A stretch of DNA of 64,000 nt from Rhodoplanes serenus (GCA_009720755.1 WNKV01000006.1:62001-126000); one strand, 5' to 3'; counted from the first letter of the stretch, positions 10,518 to 19,376 are shown. Notes: generated from the letters alone by a model not told the origin. Numbers and translations: made by a program.

Positions 10518-11528
10518 ATGAGCGACTCCAAGCGGGAGGATTCGAGGCCGAGCGATCGGCCGCGGGAGGATGCCGAACACGACACCGGCGGCCGCGACGC
10601 CGGCAGTCGCGATGCCGGCAGCCGCGACACCGGCGGGCTGGACTGGCTCGACGCCGAGCTGGCCGACACCCTCGACGAAGACTACGAGCTCGAGCTGTCC
10701 GAGCCGGCGCTGTCGGAGGAGATCCGCAAGATCTACAAGCGGACCCATCCGCCGTCGATCGAGCGCCGCGAGTACCTGCGCCACCTGATCCGCCTTCAGG
10801 CCGAGCTGATCAAGCTCCAGGACTGGGTCGCCTACACCAAGGCGAAGATCGTCGTGGTGTTCGAGGGACGCGACGCCGCCGGCAAGGGCGGCGTCATCAA
10901 GCGAATCACCCAGCGGCTCAATCCGCGCATCTGCCGCGTCGTCGCGCTGCCGGCACCGACCGAGCGCGAGAAGTCGCAGTGGTATTTTCAGCGCTACGTT
11001 ACCCACCTGCCGGCCGGCGGCGAGATCGTGCTGTTCGATCGCTCCTGGTACAATCGGGCCGGCGTCGAGCGGGTGATCGGCTTCGCCACCCCCGATCAGG
11101 TGGAGCAGTTCTTCCGCGACGTGCCCGAGTTCGAGCGCATGCTGGTGCGCTCCGGCATCATCCTGCTCAAGTACTGGTTCTCGATCACCGACGAGGAGCA
11201 GCAGATGCGCTTTCTCATGCGCATCCACGATCCGATGAAGCAGTGGAAGCTCAGCCCGATGGACCTGCAATCGCGGGTGCGCTGGGAGGACTACACCAAG
11301 GCCAAGGAGGACATGCTGTTCCGCACCAACATCCCCGAGGCGCCGTGGTACATCGTCGAGGGCAACGACAAGAAGCGGGCGCGCCTCAACTGCATCGATC
11401 ATTTCCTGACGCGGATTCCCTACACCGAGGTGCCGCATCAGCCGATCGCGCTGCCCGAGCGGGTGTTCGATCCGAACTACGAGCGGCGCACGCTGCCGCC
11501 CGAACTCTACGTTCCGCAGAAGTACTGA
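10518..11528 (+). CDS. ppk2: Polyphosphate kinase 2 family protein
   Basis: Phosphotransferase that moves phosphate between polyphosphate and nucleoside diphosphates. Walker A-like F-E-G-R-D-A-A-G-K-G-G at about residues 114-124, the lid/Walker B segment V-L-F-D-R-S-W-Y-N-R-A-G-V-E-R-V and the R-V-R-W-E-D-Y helix are classical PPK2 marks. Length (336) matches single-domain class I enzymes plus a 40-residue N-terminal tail. That tail is built of a repeated G-[GS]-R-D-[AT] unit encoded by a 15-bp tandem repeat (10587-10631) and is probably disordered. Confidence 0.93.
   Translation: MSDSKREDSRPSDRPREDAEHDTGGRDAGSRDAGSRDTGGLDWLDAELADTLDEDYELELSEPALSEEIRKIYKRTHPPSIERREYLRHLIRLQAELIKLQDWVAYTKAKIVVVFEGRDAAGKGGVIKRITQRLNPRICRVVALPAPTEREKSQWYFQRYVTHLPAGGEIVLFDRSWYNRAGVERVIGFATPDQVEQFFRDVPEFERMLVRSGIILLKYWFSITDEEQQMRFLMRIHDPMKQWKLSPMDLQSRVRWEDYTKAKEDMLFRTNIPEAPWYIVEGNDKKRARLNCIDHFLTRIPYTEVPHQPIALPERVFDPNYERRTLPPELYVPQKY
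10587..10631 (+). repeat. In-frame 15-bp tandem repeat in the ppk2 5' end
   Basis: Three consecutive 15-bp units of the form GGC(g/a)GYCGCGAYRCC encode G-[GS]-R-D-[AT] three times. The repeat lies in the non-conserved N-terminal tail, so copy-number change would be tolerated in frame. Confidence 0.7.
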
Positions 11529-12140
11529 TCGGGGTCGCCGAGCTCGGCCGAGCCGACGGAGGCGCGCCGCGCGAACGCGGCGCGGCAGCCGGCATGGGGC
11601 CGGCCTCGATGCGGGATCAGATCAGGTCGTTGTCGACGCAGTATTGCAGGGCCGAGCGATCGGAAGCGGCGGAGGTGCCGCCGGTGCGGGCCGTTCGCCG
11701 GCCGGACCCGGCATGCTCGGCCGTTCGACGGCCGTGCTCGGTGGAAGGCACCGGGGCGGTCGTCTCGGTCTCGAACGAAGGGCGGTCCGGACGGGGCATG
11801 GATCGTCGTCTCCGTGGAGGCACGCAGGGCGGGCCGGGAGTGAGGGGCGTGCGGGCGGGCGCCCGCGGTGAGGCGCGGTGTTGGTGCCGCGCAGCGCGGT
11901 GGTGCCGCGCCGGTGTGGCATCAATTGGATGTCTTCGGGGCCGAATTGGTTCGACATCCGCGGACGCGCGGACTGTCGACGAGGGCGGTTACGGGAGGGT
12001 TGATGAGGACCGCACTGCACCACCGCCCGCGATCACGAACACGCGAGCGCGAAATGCTGCCGGTGTGGCGCGCCGGCATCGCCCGGAGACGGACGCACCA
12101 TCGCGACGGCGCGCCCGGTGTCACGACTTCGGCGTGTGGC
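11529..12140. other. 612-nt gap with one doubtful small ORF and an inverted repeat
   Basis: Between ppk2 and the convergent amidase gene I see no recognisable gene apart from the doubtful ORF at 11617-11799. A 7-bp inverted repeat GGATGTC ... GACATCC with a 19-nt loop occupies 11927-11959. The region around 11880-11915 repeats the phrase tGGTGCCGCGC. No promoter or terminator can be defended. Confidence 0.4.
11617..11799 (-). CDS. Possible small hypothetical protein
   Basis: Sixty residues reading leftward, low complexity (Thr/Arg/Ser-rich) until a more protein-like end S-A-L-Q-Y-C-V-D-N-D-L-I. A GGAG about 8 nt before the ATG at 11799 gives some support. No family recognised. In DNA this GC-rich, open frames of this size arise by chance, so the call is tentative. 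Confidence 0.3.
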   Translation of the reverse strand: MPRPDRPSFETETTAPVPSTEHGRRTAEHAGSGRRTARTGGTSAASDRSALQYCVDNDLI

Positions 12141-13337
12141 TCAGCCGACCGCGCCCATGAACGGCGCCAACCGCACCGCGAGATCGAGCAGCGCCTCGTC
12201 GCCGCCCGCCCAGCCGATGAACGACAGCCCGACCGGGCAGCCCGCGATGGTGCCGACCGGCACGGTGAGCTGCGGCAGCCCGCCCATGCCGGCGATGCAG
12301 GTGAGCCGCATCACCCGCACCCGGAAGGATTCGAGCCCCTCGCCGGAGGCGTCGGTCTTGGGCGCGATGCACGGGGCGGTCGGCAGCACCAGCACGGTGC
12401 CGGGCTGCGCCACCCCGCCGATCCATTCGGCGGCGCGCCGCTTCACCGCGTAGGCCTCCGCCGCGTCCTCTTCGGAGACGGTGGCGGCGAACGCCATGCG
12501 GTCGCGCACGCCGGGGCCGAGGCGCGGCTGTCGGCTCTCGATAAACCCGCCATAGACCTGCCAGACCTCGCGGCCCTGGACGATGCGGAACGCCTCGCGC
12601 CAGGGGTCGAATCCGTCGGGCGCGATGGCGCCCGGAACGATGGGCGGCAGCCTGTCGGCCATCGCCGCGATCGCCTGCCGCAGTAGCGCCGCGATGTCTG
12701 GGTCGGCCTCCGCGAAGGCGTCGTCGAGCACGATCGCCTTGTCGATCCCCGTCGGTACCGCCCGGCCGCCGAGCAGGACCGGGCCGACCGCCCGGAACAC
12801 GCCTGGAGTGGCCGCCATCCAGCCGCCGACGTCGAACGAGGGCGCCATCGCCATCGCGCCCGTCATGTCGATCCGGCCATGGGTCGGGCGCAGGCCGTAG
12901 AGGCCGCAGAACGCGGCGGGGATGCGCACCGAGCCGCCGGTGTCGCTGCCGATGGCGGCATCGCAGATGCCCGATGCGGCGGCCGAGGCCGAGCCGGCCG
13001 ACGAGCCGCCCGGCATGCGGCCGGCCGCACGCGGGTTCACGGGCGTGCCGTAATGGGCATTGGCGCCGGTGACGCTGAAGAAGAACTCGTCGCAGACCGT
13101 CTTGCCCATGATGGTGGCGCCGGCGGCGAGGAGCTTCGCCACCACGGCGGCATGGGTGGCGGCTGGCGGATGCGCCGCCAGCCAGTCGGGACTGCCGCCG
13201 CCGGTCGGCGCCCCGGCGATGTCGTACATGTCCTTGACGGCCACTGTCAGACCGGCGAGCGGCCCGGCCGGGGCTCCGGTGACGGGCGCGTCGAGATCGT
13301 GCGGCACGAAGGCGGAGCGGAACGTCGCGGTCGGCAT
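12141..13337 (-). CDS. Amidase signature family hydrolase
   Basis: 398-residue amidase-signature enzyme. The Ser-cisSer-Lys triad is visible: Lys in V-A-V-K-D-M-Y-D, the cis-Ser in G-G-S-S-A-G-S-A-S-A and the nucleophilic Ser in G-S-D-T-G-G-S-V-R-I-P. The start at 13337 gives M-P-T-A-T-F; the longer open frame adds an Arg/Ser-rich shadow. The length is shorter than GatA (~480 aa) and there are no gatB/gatC neighbours, so this is a free-standing amidase acting on an unknown small amide rather than the tRNA amidotransferase subunit. Convergent with ppk2 across a 612-nt gap. Confidence 0.88.
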   Translation of the reverse strand: MPTATFRSAFVPHDLDAPVTGAPAGPLAGLTVAVKDMYDIAGAPTGGGSPDWLAAHPPAATHAAVVAKLLAAGATIMGKTVCDEFFFSVTGANAHYGTPVNPRAAGRMPGGSSAGSASAAASGICDAAIGSDTGGSVRIPAAFCGLYGLRPTHGRIDMTGAMAMAPSFDVGGWMAATPGVFRAVGPVLLGGRAVPTGIDKAIVLDDAFAEADPDIAALLRQAIAAMADRLPPIVPGAIAPDGFDPWREAFRIVQGREVWQVYGGFIESRQPRLGPGVRDRMAFAATVSEEDAAEAYAVKRRAAEWIGGVAQPGTVLVLPTAPCIAPKTDASGEGLESFRVRVMRLTCIAGMGGLPQLTVPVGTIAGCPVGLSFIGWAGGDEALLDLAVRLAPFMGAVG

Positions 13338-13572
13338 GGCGGGGACTTCGTGGTTGGGCCGCGAGGAGGGCCGGGAGGGACCGGCCGATCGTGTCCCGGC
13401 GCTCCGTCGAGTCAACGACGGCGGCCGCATCGCTTCCCTGCGTTTCGCTCGGGGATGGGTCGCAGTCCGGGTCTCGCGGGGAACCGGAACCGCGGCCCTC
13501 CGTTACCGTGAGGCGTGACCGGCCGTGCCGACGCCGTGACGCGGGCGCCGCTGCGGCGCCGTGGAGTGCCCG

Positions 13573-13944
13573 ATGTCCTATCCGCTGGTGCTGACGCCGC
13601 TGTTCATCCATGTCGCGCTCGCCTTCGCGCTCATGCTCGGAGCCGGGACGGCGCTCGGCGGGCGGGCGCGCCTGTCGCGCGACCGCTGTGCCGAGGCGCT
13701 GGGCGACCCGTACGGCCTTGGGGTCCTGTTCTACGTGCTGACCCTCGCCTCGATGCTGACGCGGCACGCTGACCTCGCCTTCGTGCTGCTGGCCTTCGTG
13801 TTCGTCACGCTGCGGGTGCTGCGGGCCGTGACCGTGATGGGCGGCCGCGGCGGCACCGCGCCCGGCCTGCTCGATCGGGCGAGCGCGCTGGTGCTCGCCG
13901 TCGCCTGGGGCGTGTTCGCGGTCCGCATCCTGCTCGGGATTTGA
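13573..13944 (+). CDS. MAPEG-like small integral membrane protein
   Basis: 123 residues with four predicted membrane helices (about 5-30, 55-75, 77-97, 103-122). The arrangement P-L-F-I-H-V-A-L-A-F near the start and a D-P-Y-G-L-G-V-L-F-Y-V-L loop resemble the bacterial MAPEG-like group, whose animal relatives act in glutathione and eicosanoid metabolism. No catalytic residues can be confirmed. A GGAG 7 nt before the ATG at 13573 decides the start over the GTG at 13561. Confidence 0.6.
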   Translation: MSYPLVLTPLFIHVALAFALMLGAGTALGGRARLSRDRCAEALGDPYGLGVLFYVLTLASMLTRHADLAFVLLAFVFVTLRVLRAVTVMGGRGGTAPGLLDRASALVLAVAWGVFAVRILLGI

Positions 13945-14068
13945 GACGCCGCCGATCGACATGCGAGAGCCGGTCGCTGCCCTGAGGGGCGGTGCGGCCC
14001 CGCGACGCCGCCCTTGGGTTGCGGTATCTAGATTGCTATCCTCGCGACTGCACGGCCGGGGGGCTCGT

Positions 14069-15922
14069 ATGTCGTCCGACGGTTCGCCACGCACGGCGCT
14101 GATCGTTCTTCAAGAGTTGCTGGCAGAGGCCGGCGCGGCCGTTGCCGACCAGACACGAGCGCTCTCGCCCTCGGCCGTTCCGGAGACGGTCCGGTCCGCC
14201 CTTGCGAACCTCGGCGCCACGCTTTCGATCCGGCCCGACCTGGACGACTGGTCGACGCGCGGCGGGGCTGCGGTTGATGCGATCCGATCCGGGATGGCGT
14301 CTGCCGGGCAGGCCGGGGCGGCGGGTTTGCAGCGCGGATGGTCTTGGCTCGGAGTCCAGGCCAGCTTGATTGCTCAGGCCGGCCGTGAGGTGCTTCCGGG
14401 CGCGCGCAGTGCGGAGGCCGCGGCAGCCGAGGTCTTGCTCCAGGAGGCGTTGCGCAAGCACGATGCGTTGATCCGCGAGCTACAGGACCGGAACGCCGCC
14501 TCGGGCGAGCGCCTCGCCTATCTGAACGATCTCCTCGTCCGGCTTGAAGATGCGATGGGCGGGCTTGTCGTCGGCGCTGCCGCGGATGGCCCTGACAGCC
14601 TGGCGGTGCTGGCGGCTCAACGGCAACGGCTCGATGTCGAGCAGCGCGGGGCGGCTCGGCTCACCGTCGCGACTGACGATGCGATCGGGCGGGCGAGCGC
14701 GCTGTTGACCGGGCTGTCGGCTGAGCCGCGTTCAGCATGTGGTGGCGCAGCGCCCCCGGCGGTCCGATCGTGGGACGAAATCGTCGCGGAGGCGCGCGCC
14801 GACTGTGCCAACAGGCCCGTCTCGTTCGACGATCTGCTGACCCCGGACGAGCAACAGGGCGCGCTGGCGCGCGTCGATGGGTGGGAGAGCGAGTTCGCGA
14901 ACCTCCATCGTCTTGCACCGGCGGACTATGCGGTTGCGGGTGTTGCCGGGGTTCTGGCCGCGCTCGCCGACATTCTTCTCGTCCAGGTGCCGCGCCATCC
15001 GGGTTTTCTGGGCAGCACGGGATCGGAGGGAGGCTGGCTGTCCAATCTGCTGAAGGATGGTTTCGCCGAGCTGCTGCCACCCGAGACGGTGCGGTCTCTC
15101 GAACGGGCCTATCCGGTGCCCTACGACGCGCCCACCAGCGCTGGGCTCGCCATTGCGGTGAAGGGGCTGGGGCCGCGCACCCATCGCCTGCATGCGCTCG
15201 GGCATGACCCGCTGCTCGGCTGGTTGTTCGGGGTCCGCGACGTATTGGCGGGCGGATTCATGGCCATCGGGGCGGACGGGGCGATCGTGATTCAGGACGC
15301 GACGGGCTGGGATGCGGTTGATGCGGGCCGCGGGCTGTTTGCGGGAATCGCCGATGCCTTCGCCACGGTCGCAGGCCATATGCTGTCCGATGTAGCGACC
15401 CCGGCGGGGCTGCCGCCGCCGCTGTTCGGCGCCTGCCAGCTCCTTCAACAGCGGATCATCGGAGAGGCCAGCATCGCCGAGATCACGCGCGAGATGTACC
15501 GGAACGGATATGATCTCCGCCACGTCCTGGCCGGTGGCGTGTGCGCGATCGTTGTCGAGGTCGTGGTGCGGCTCTCCTGCTTGGCCCGTGATCTCCATGA
15601 GGGCCACTCGTTGGCCGAGGCATTGCCGGTCGGGTCGCAACCTCGGCTGCGGTCCATGCTGGTTCTCGCCCATGGCGTGGCGGCAGCGATCAATGCCGGC
15701 AAGGTCGCCGTGACGGGCAATCCGCTTGCCGTCAACTACGTCCAGTGGCTGGCGTTCTTCCGCTATTTGGTACCGCAGCTCCGATGGCTTCTGGTTGGCC
15801 GTGCGCGGGAGCGCGATGCCTTCCTTCGTGCGCAGCTCGACGCCGGCTGGCTCGGCCTCGACAAGGACCTCGGCGCAACATGGCGGCGGAGCTTCGGGAC
15901 GGCGCCGGCGGCTCGCCTGTAA
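14069..15922 (+). CDS. Unrecognised 617-aa protein, probably membrane-associated
   Basis: I do not recognise a family. The first ~230 residues look helical and coiled-coil-like (many Ala/Leu/Glu heptads, e.g. around E-V-L-L-Q-E-A-L-R-K-H-D-A-L-I-R-E-L). The remainder carries several hydrophobic segments (Y-A-V-A-G-V-A-G-V-L-A-A-L-A-D-I-L-L near 295-312; G-G-V-C-A-I-V-V-E-V-V-V-R-L near 480). A distinctive central block reads L-G-P-R-T-H-R-L-H-A-L-G-H-D-P-L-L-G-W-L-F-G. Codon use looks less GC-biased than the neighbours, hinting at transfer. I chose the ATG at 14069; the frame extends to 13961 but that part is Arg-rich and unlike the rest. No co-transcribed partner is apparent. Confidence 0.7.
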   Translation: MSSDGSPRTALIVLQELLAEAGAAVADQTRALSPSAVPETVRSALANLGATLSIRPDLDDWSTRGGAAVDAIRSGMASAGQAGAAGLQRGWSWLGVQASLIAQAGREVLPGARSAEAAAAEVLLQEALRKHDALIRELQDRNAASGERLAYLNDLLVRLEDAMGGLVVGAAADGPDSLAVLAAQRQRLDVEQRGAARLTVATDDAIGRASALLTGLSAEPRSACGGAAPPAVRSWDEIVAEARADCANRPVSFDDLLTPDEQQGALARVDGWESEFANLHRLAPADYAVAGVAGVLAALADILLVQVPRHPGFLGSTGSEGGWLSNLLKDGFAELLPPETVRSLERAYPVPYDAPTSAGLAIAVKGLGPRTHRLHALGHDPLLGWLFGVRDVLAGGFMAIGADGAIVIQDATGWDAVDAGRGLFAGIADAFATVAGHMLSDVATPAGLPPPLFGACQLLQQRIIGEASIAEITREMYRNGYDLRHVLAGGVCAIVVEVVVRLSCLARDLHEGHSLAEALPVGSQPRLRSMLVLAHGVAAAINAGKVAVTGNPLAVNYVQWLAFFRYLVPQLRWLLVGRARERDAFLRAQLDAGWLGLDKDLGATWRRSFGTAPAARL

Positions 15923-15976
15923 GTGGCGGCGGCGTGCTTCTGCCGGCTGCCGTCGATCGTTCTGCTCCGCTGCTGC

Positions 15977-16468
15977 TCACCGGATGGCGCCTATCGCCGA
16001 GGCTCGGCGCGCCGTCAGCGCGCGACCGTCGCGGATGTTGAGGCCGATCAGCACCAGGTTGACGAGGCCCGCCATCAGCTCCAGCGCCTGCACGGCCTGG
16101 AAGGTCGCGCCGAAGTCGCCGCGCCCGGCCAGCACCGCGAGGGTGACGGCGCAGGGCACCAGGACGAGCACGCCGTTCAGCGCGATCAGCGGCATGCGCC
16201 GGCGCTTGGCCGCCAGCCGCGGGGCGGTCGCCGCCCCGGCCATCCGGAATCCGCTGAGCCCGGCGGTCGCCAGCGCCGGGACGAGCAGCAGCAGCGCCCA
16301 GGCGATCGCCTGCTTGACGGCCGCGACGGTCGCCGGCGAACCGAACAGCTCGGACGCGACCGTCGAGGTCCAGAAGGTCAGGATGGTCACGAAGCCGAGC
16401 AGGCCGGCGGCGCCGTGCAGGCGCAGAATCGGGCTGCTGTGCAACGAACGAGGGGCGGTCACGGACAT
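15977..16468 (-). CDS. Small membrane protein, four-helix, next to a MarR regulator
   Basis: 163 residues with four hydrophobic helices and a conserved-looking opening (I-L-R-L-H-G-A-A-G-L-L-G-F-V-T-I-L-T-F-W-T). Not assigned to a named family; resembles uncharacterised proteins found beside MarR/TetR regulators. Starts 18 nt after the stop of the MarR gene at 16487, so the two are almost certainly co-transcribed and the membrane protein is the likely regulated output. Confidence 0.7.
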   Translation of the reverse strand: MSVTAPRSLHSSPILRLHGAAGLLGFVTILTFWTSTVASELFGSPATVAAVKQAIAWALLLLVPALATAGLSGFRMAGAATAPRLAAKRRRMPLIALNGVLVLVPCAVTLAVLAGRGDFGATFQAVQALELMAGLVNLVLIGLNIRDGRALTARRASAIGAIR

Positions 16469-16486
16469 AACGGTCTCCGTCGCGGA

Positions 16487-17008
16487 TCAAGCGAGAGATG
16501 GATCGGTCGTGGCGGCTTCGGACGGGGGCTCGGCGACGGCGGCCGCGGCGTCTTCGAGCCGGCCCCGCACGGCCCGCAGCAGCGCGAGAGCGGCGAGGAT
16601 GTCGGCCTCGGCGAGCCCGTCGGCGAGGGCGTTCGACCAGGTGGTGTGGCGGACGATGGCGGCGTCGTAGGCGGCGCGGCCGCGCGCCGTCATCTCCACC
16701 AGCTTGGCGCGCCGGTGATGCGGGTTGTCGGCAAACGCCACCAGCCCCTCGGCCGCCATCACGTCGACGACCCGCTGCACCGACTGGCGCGTCAGGCCCA
16801 TGTCGCGGGCGATGTGGGCGACCGGCTCGGGCCGGCCCGCCATGGCGATGGCGCCCAGCACCTGCCAGCGCGCGCTGGTGAGGCCGACCGGCTCGACCAG
16901 CCGGTCACCGGCGGCGAGCAGGCGCCCGTTGAGGCGGAAAGTCTCCAGCATCAGCGCGGTGAGCGCGTCGCCGGCGGCGGTCTGGTCGGGATGAAATCGC
17001 GGTGACAT
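16487..17008 (-). CDS. MarR-family transcriptional regulator
   Basis: 173 residues with a winged helix-turn-helix: W-Q-V-L-G-A-I-A, then V-A-H-I-A-R-D-M-G-L-T-R-Q-S-V-Q-R-V-V-D as recognition helix (about 65-85) and the wing N-P-H-H-R-R-A-K-L-V-E-M-T. It probably represses itself and the downstream membrane-protein gene through the palindrome at 17026-17043 and responds to a small lipophilic ligand. No Shine-Dalgarno is visible and a consensus promoter ends only about 6 nt before the ATG, so translation may be leaderless. Confidence 0.88.
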   Translation of the reverse strand: MSPRFHPDQTAAGDALTALMLETFRLNGRLLAAGDRLVEPVGLTSARWQVLGAIAMAGRPEPVAHIARDMGLTRQSVQRVVDVMAAEGLVAFADNPHHRRAKLVEMTARGRAAYDAAIVRHTTWSNALADGLAEADILAALALLRAVRGRLEDAAAAVAEPPSEAATTDPSLA

Positions 17009-17013
17009 GACAG

Positions 17014-17043
17014 CATATATCCATTTTGACAGCTAGTTGTCAA
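17014..17043 (-). promoter_or_regulatory. Consensus promoter overlapping a TTGACA/TGTCAA operator
   Basis: On the leftward strand a perfect TTGACA (-35, 17043-17038) is followed after 18 nt by TATATG (-10, 17019-17014), directly ahead of the MarR start at 17008. The -35 is one arm of an 18-bp inverted repeat TTGACA-gctagt-TGTCAA (17026-17043), a typical position for MarR autorepression. Confidence 0.65.
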
Positions 17044-17114
17044 TACGAGTCTCCGGCCGGCCCCGGCCGCGCCGTTCCGGTGGCGTTTCCGTCGCCGGTG
17101 TGGGACAGGGGCGC

Positions 17115-18419
17115 ATGACACCTGCTGCCCGCCTGTCCGCCGCCATCGAGGTCCTCGCCGACATCGAGGCCCGCCGCCGTCCCGCCGCCGACGCCCTCAA
17201 GGACTGGGGCCTCGCCCACCGCTTCGCCGGCTCGGGCGACCGTGCCGCCATCGCGGGCCTCGTCTACGACGCGCTGCGCCGCAAGCTCTCGGCCGCCCAC
17301 CGGATGGGGGAGGCGACGCCGCGCGCCGTGCTGCTCGGGATGCTGCGGCTGGACCGCGGCCTCGATCCCGCGGCGATCGAAAAGCTCTGCGACGGCAGCC
17401 GCTTCGCGCCCGACCCTCTGACCCCGGCAGAGCGTGCGGCGCTCGCCCGCGGCGAGCCGGACGATGCGGCGCCGCCGCATGTCGCCGGCGACTATCCCGA
17501 ATGGCTCGACGGGGCGCTCGCCCGGGTGTTCGGCGACGACCGGGTCGCCGAGGGGCGGGCGCTCGCCCACCGGGCGCCGATCGACCTGCGAGTCAACACG
17601 CTGGCGGCTGGCCGCGACAAGGCGATGGCCGCGCTCGGCCATCTGGCGCCGAAGCCGACACCATGGTCGCCTGTCGGCCTGCGGATCACCATCGGGCCGG
17701 AGGCCAAGAGCCCGCCCGTCCATGCCGAGCCGGCCTTCATCAAGGGACAGGTCGAGATCCAGGACGAGGGCTCGCAGGTGGCCGCGCTGCTCGCCGCCGC
17801 CAAGCCGGGCGAGCAGGTGATCGACCTGTGTGCGGGAGGCGGCGGCAAGACGCTGGCGCTCGCCGCCGCGATGGCCAACAAGGGGCAGATCTACGCGACC
17901 GACCTCGACAAGCGCCGGCTGGCACCGATCCATGCCCGGCTGGAGCGGGCCGGCGTCCGCAACGTCCAGGTCCGCACGCCGCGTCCCGGCGCCGACGGGC
18001 TGGACGACCTCGCCGACAGGGCCGACCTGGTCCTGGTCGATGCGCCCTGCACCGGCACCGGCACCTGGCGCCGCAACCCGGACGCCAAGTGGCGGGTGCG
18101 CCCGGGGTCGCTCGCCACCCGGATCGCCCAGCAGGCCACGGTGCTCGACCGTGCCGCCACGCTGGTGCGCCCGGGCGGCCGCATCGTCTACATCACCTGC
18201 TCGCTGCTCGCCGACGAGAACGCCGACCAGGTGGCGGGCTTCCTGACGCGCCATCCGGGCTTCGCGGCGCTGCCGCCGGCCGAGACCGTCCTGGCGCTGG
18301 GCGAGCCGGCGTCGGCCTTCCTGGACGCGGTCCTGGCCGGACCCGAGGGCCTCCTGATGACGCCGCGTCGCACCGGCACCGATGCCTTCTATGTGGCGGT
18401 GCTTCGGCGGGCCGGCTGA
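17115..18419 (+). CDS. RsmB/NOP-family rRNA cytosine-C5 methyltransferase
   Basis: 434-residue SAM-dependent RNA m5C methyltransferase. The SAM loop D-L-C-A-G-G-G-G-K-T is at about residues 236-245, and both active-site cysteines are present: D-A-P-C-T-G-T-G-T-W-R-R (motif IV) and Y-I-T-C-S-L-L (motif VI). The N-terminal NusB-like helical region is present but short. Substrate is probably a 16S rRNA cytosine (C967-type), although paralogues with other targets exist in alphaproteobacteria. The start at 17115 is chosen over an upstream in-frame one inside the MarR promoter. Confidence 0.87.
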   Translation: MTPAARLSAAIEVLADIEARRRPAADALKDWGLAHRFAGSGDRAAIAGLVYDALRRKLSAAHRMGEATPRAVLLGMLRLDRGLDPAAIEKLCDGSRFAPDPLTPAERAALARGEPDDAAPPHVAGDYPEWLDGALARVFGDDRVAEGRALAHRAPIDLRVNTLAAGRDKAMAALGHLAPKPTPWSPVGLRITIGPEAKSPPVHAEPAFIKGQVEIQDEGSQVAALLAAAKPGEQVIDLCAGGGGKTLALAAAMANKGQIYATDLDKRRLAPIHARLERAGVRNVQVRTPRPGADGLDDLADRADLVLVDAPCTGTGTWRRNPDAKWRVRPGSLATRIAQQATVLDRAATLVRPGGRIVYITCSLLADENADQVAGFLTRHPGFAALPPAETVLALGEPASAFLDAVLAGPEGLLMTPRRTGTDAFYVAVLRRAG

Positions 18420-18443
18420 CCGGCGGGCCGCCTGACGGAAAAA

Positions 18444-19376
18444 CTACGCGGCCTGGCTCGACCGGCGGGCGTGCGCGCACTCCTCCGGCCGCCAGCGCGC
18501 GACCGTCTCGGGGCCGGTCTCGGTCACCCACCGGCCGGTGCGGCCGGGGCGGGCGACCGCGTCGCCGAGCAGCGCCAGGAACTCCTCGCGCGGCACGCAG
18601 CGGAACCCCATGGCGCAGGTGGTCGGCGTCGGCCACTTGCCGTCGTCGAGCAGGAAGCCCCAGCGGGCGAGATGCCAGTGCAGCACCGTGAGCCCGAGCT
18701 TCGACGTGTTGCGCTCGTGCGAGAACTGCGATTCGCCGAAGAAGGCGCCGCCCACCGCCACCCCATAGCCGCCGCCGACCAGCGCGCCGGCACGGTTCCA
18801 CACCTCGAACGAGTGGGCGTGGCCGGCGTCGTGCAGCTCGGCGTAGAGCCGCATGACGCGCGGCGTGATCCAGGTGAGCGGCCAGCGGCCGCGCCGGCGT
18901 CCGGCGCAGGCCACCATCACCTCGTCGAAGGCGCGGTCGAAGGTCACCGTGTAGCGCCCCTGCCGCATCAGGCGGCGCAGCGTGCGCTCGATATGCAGGT
19001 CCGCGAAGGTCAGGATGCAGCGATCCGGGGGCGACATCCATTTCAGCGGGCCGAAATGGGCGAGCGGGAACAGCCCGCGCCCATAGGCTTCGACCAGCCG
19101 CTCCGGCGTGGGATCGTGGACGATGCCGCAGGCCCCCATGGCGTTCGCGGGGCGCCGCGGATCGGGCAGCTCCCGCCCCCCGCCGACCAGGTCGGCGAGC
19201 CACAGCCGGGCGAGGCCCGGCAGGCTGCCGATGCGGCTCGGCTGGAGCGCCCAGGCAGTTCCGAGGACGACCCGCTGAACGCGGCGCGCGACCGGCTCCC
19301 GAAACAGCGCCTGGCGTCGCTCGGAGACCTGCGGCGTGTTCGCCGAATCCACCGAGGCGGCGACGAGTTCGGTCAT
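18444..19376 (-). CDS. Leucyl/phenylalanyl-tRNA--protein transferase-like, paralogue 1
   Basis: 310 residues containing an Aat domain at about 75-270: G-I-V-H-D-P-T-P, R-G-L-F-P-L-A-H-F-G-P-L-K-W-M-S-P, T-F-D-R-A-F-D-E-V-M, E-V-W, G-G-G-Y-G-V-A-V-G-G-A-F-F-G-E-S-Q-F-S. Aat adds Leu/Phe from tRNA to N-terminal Arg/Lys, marking proteins for ClpAP. It differs from canonical Aat (~230 aa, S-P-D-P-R motif) by an N-terminal extension of ~70 residues and the insert A-H-F-G-P-L. It lies in tandem with a close paralogue at 19533-20453 and shares a promoter-like block with it. Confidence 0.8.
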   Translation of the reverse strand: MTELVAASVDSANTPQVSERRQALFREPVARRVQRVVLGTAWALQPSRIGSLPGLARLWLADLVGGGRELPDPRRPANAMGACGIVHDPTPERLVEAYGRGLFPLAHFGPLKWMSPPDRCILTFADLHIERTLRRLMRQGRYTVTFDRAFDEVMVACAGRRRGRWPLTWITPRVMRLYAELHDAGHAHSFEVWNRAGALVGGGYGVAVGGAFFGESQFSHERNTSKLGLTVLHWHLARWGFLLDDGKWPTPTTCAMGFRCVPREEFLALLGDAVARPGRTGRWVTETGPETVARWRPEECAHARRSSQAA

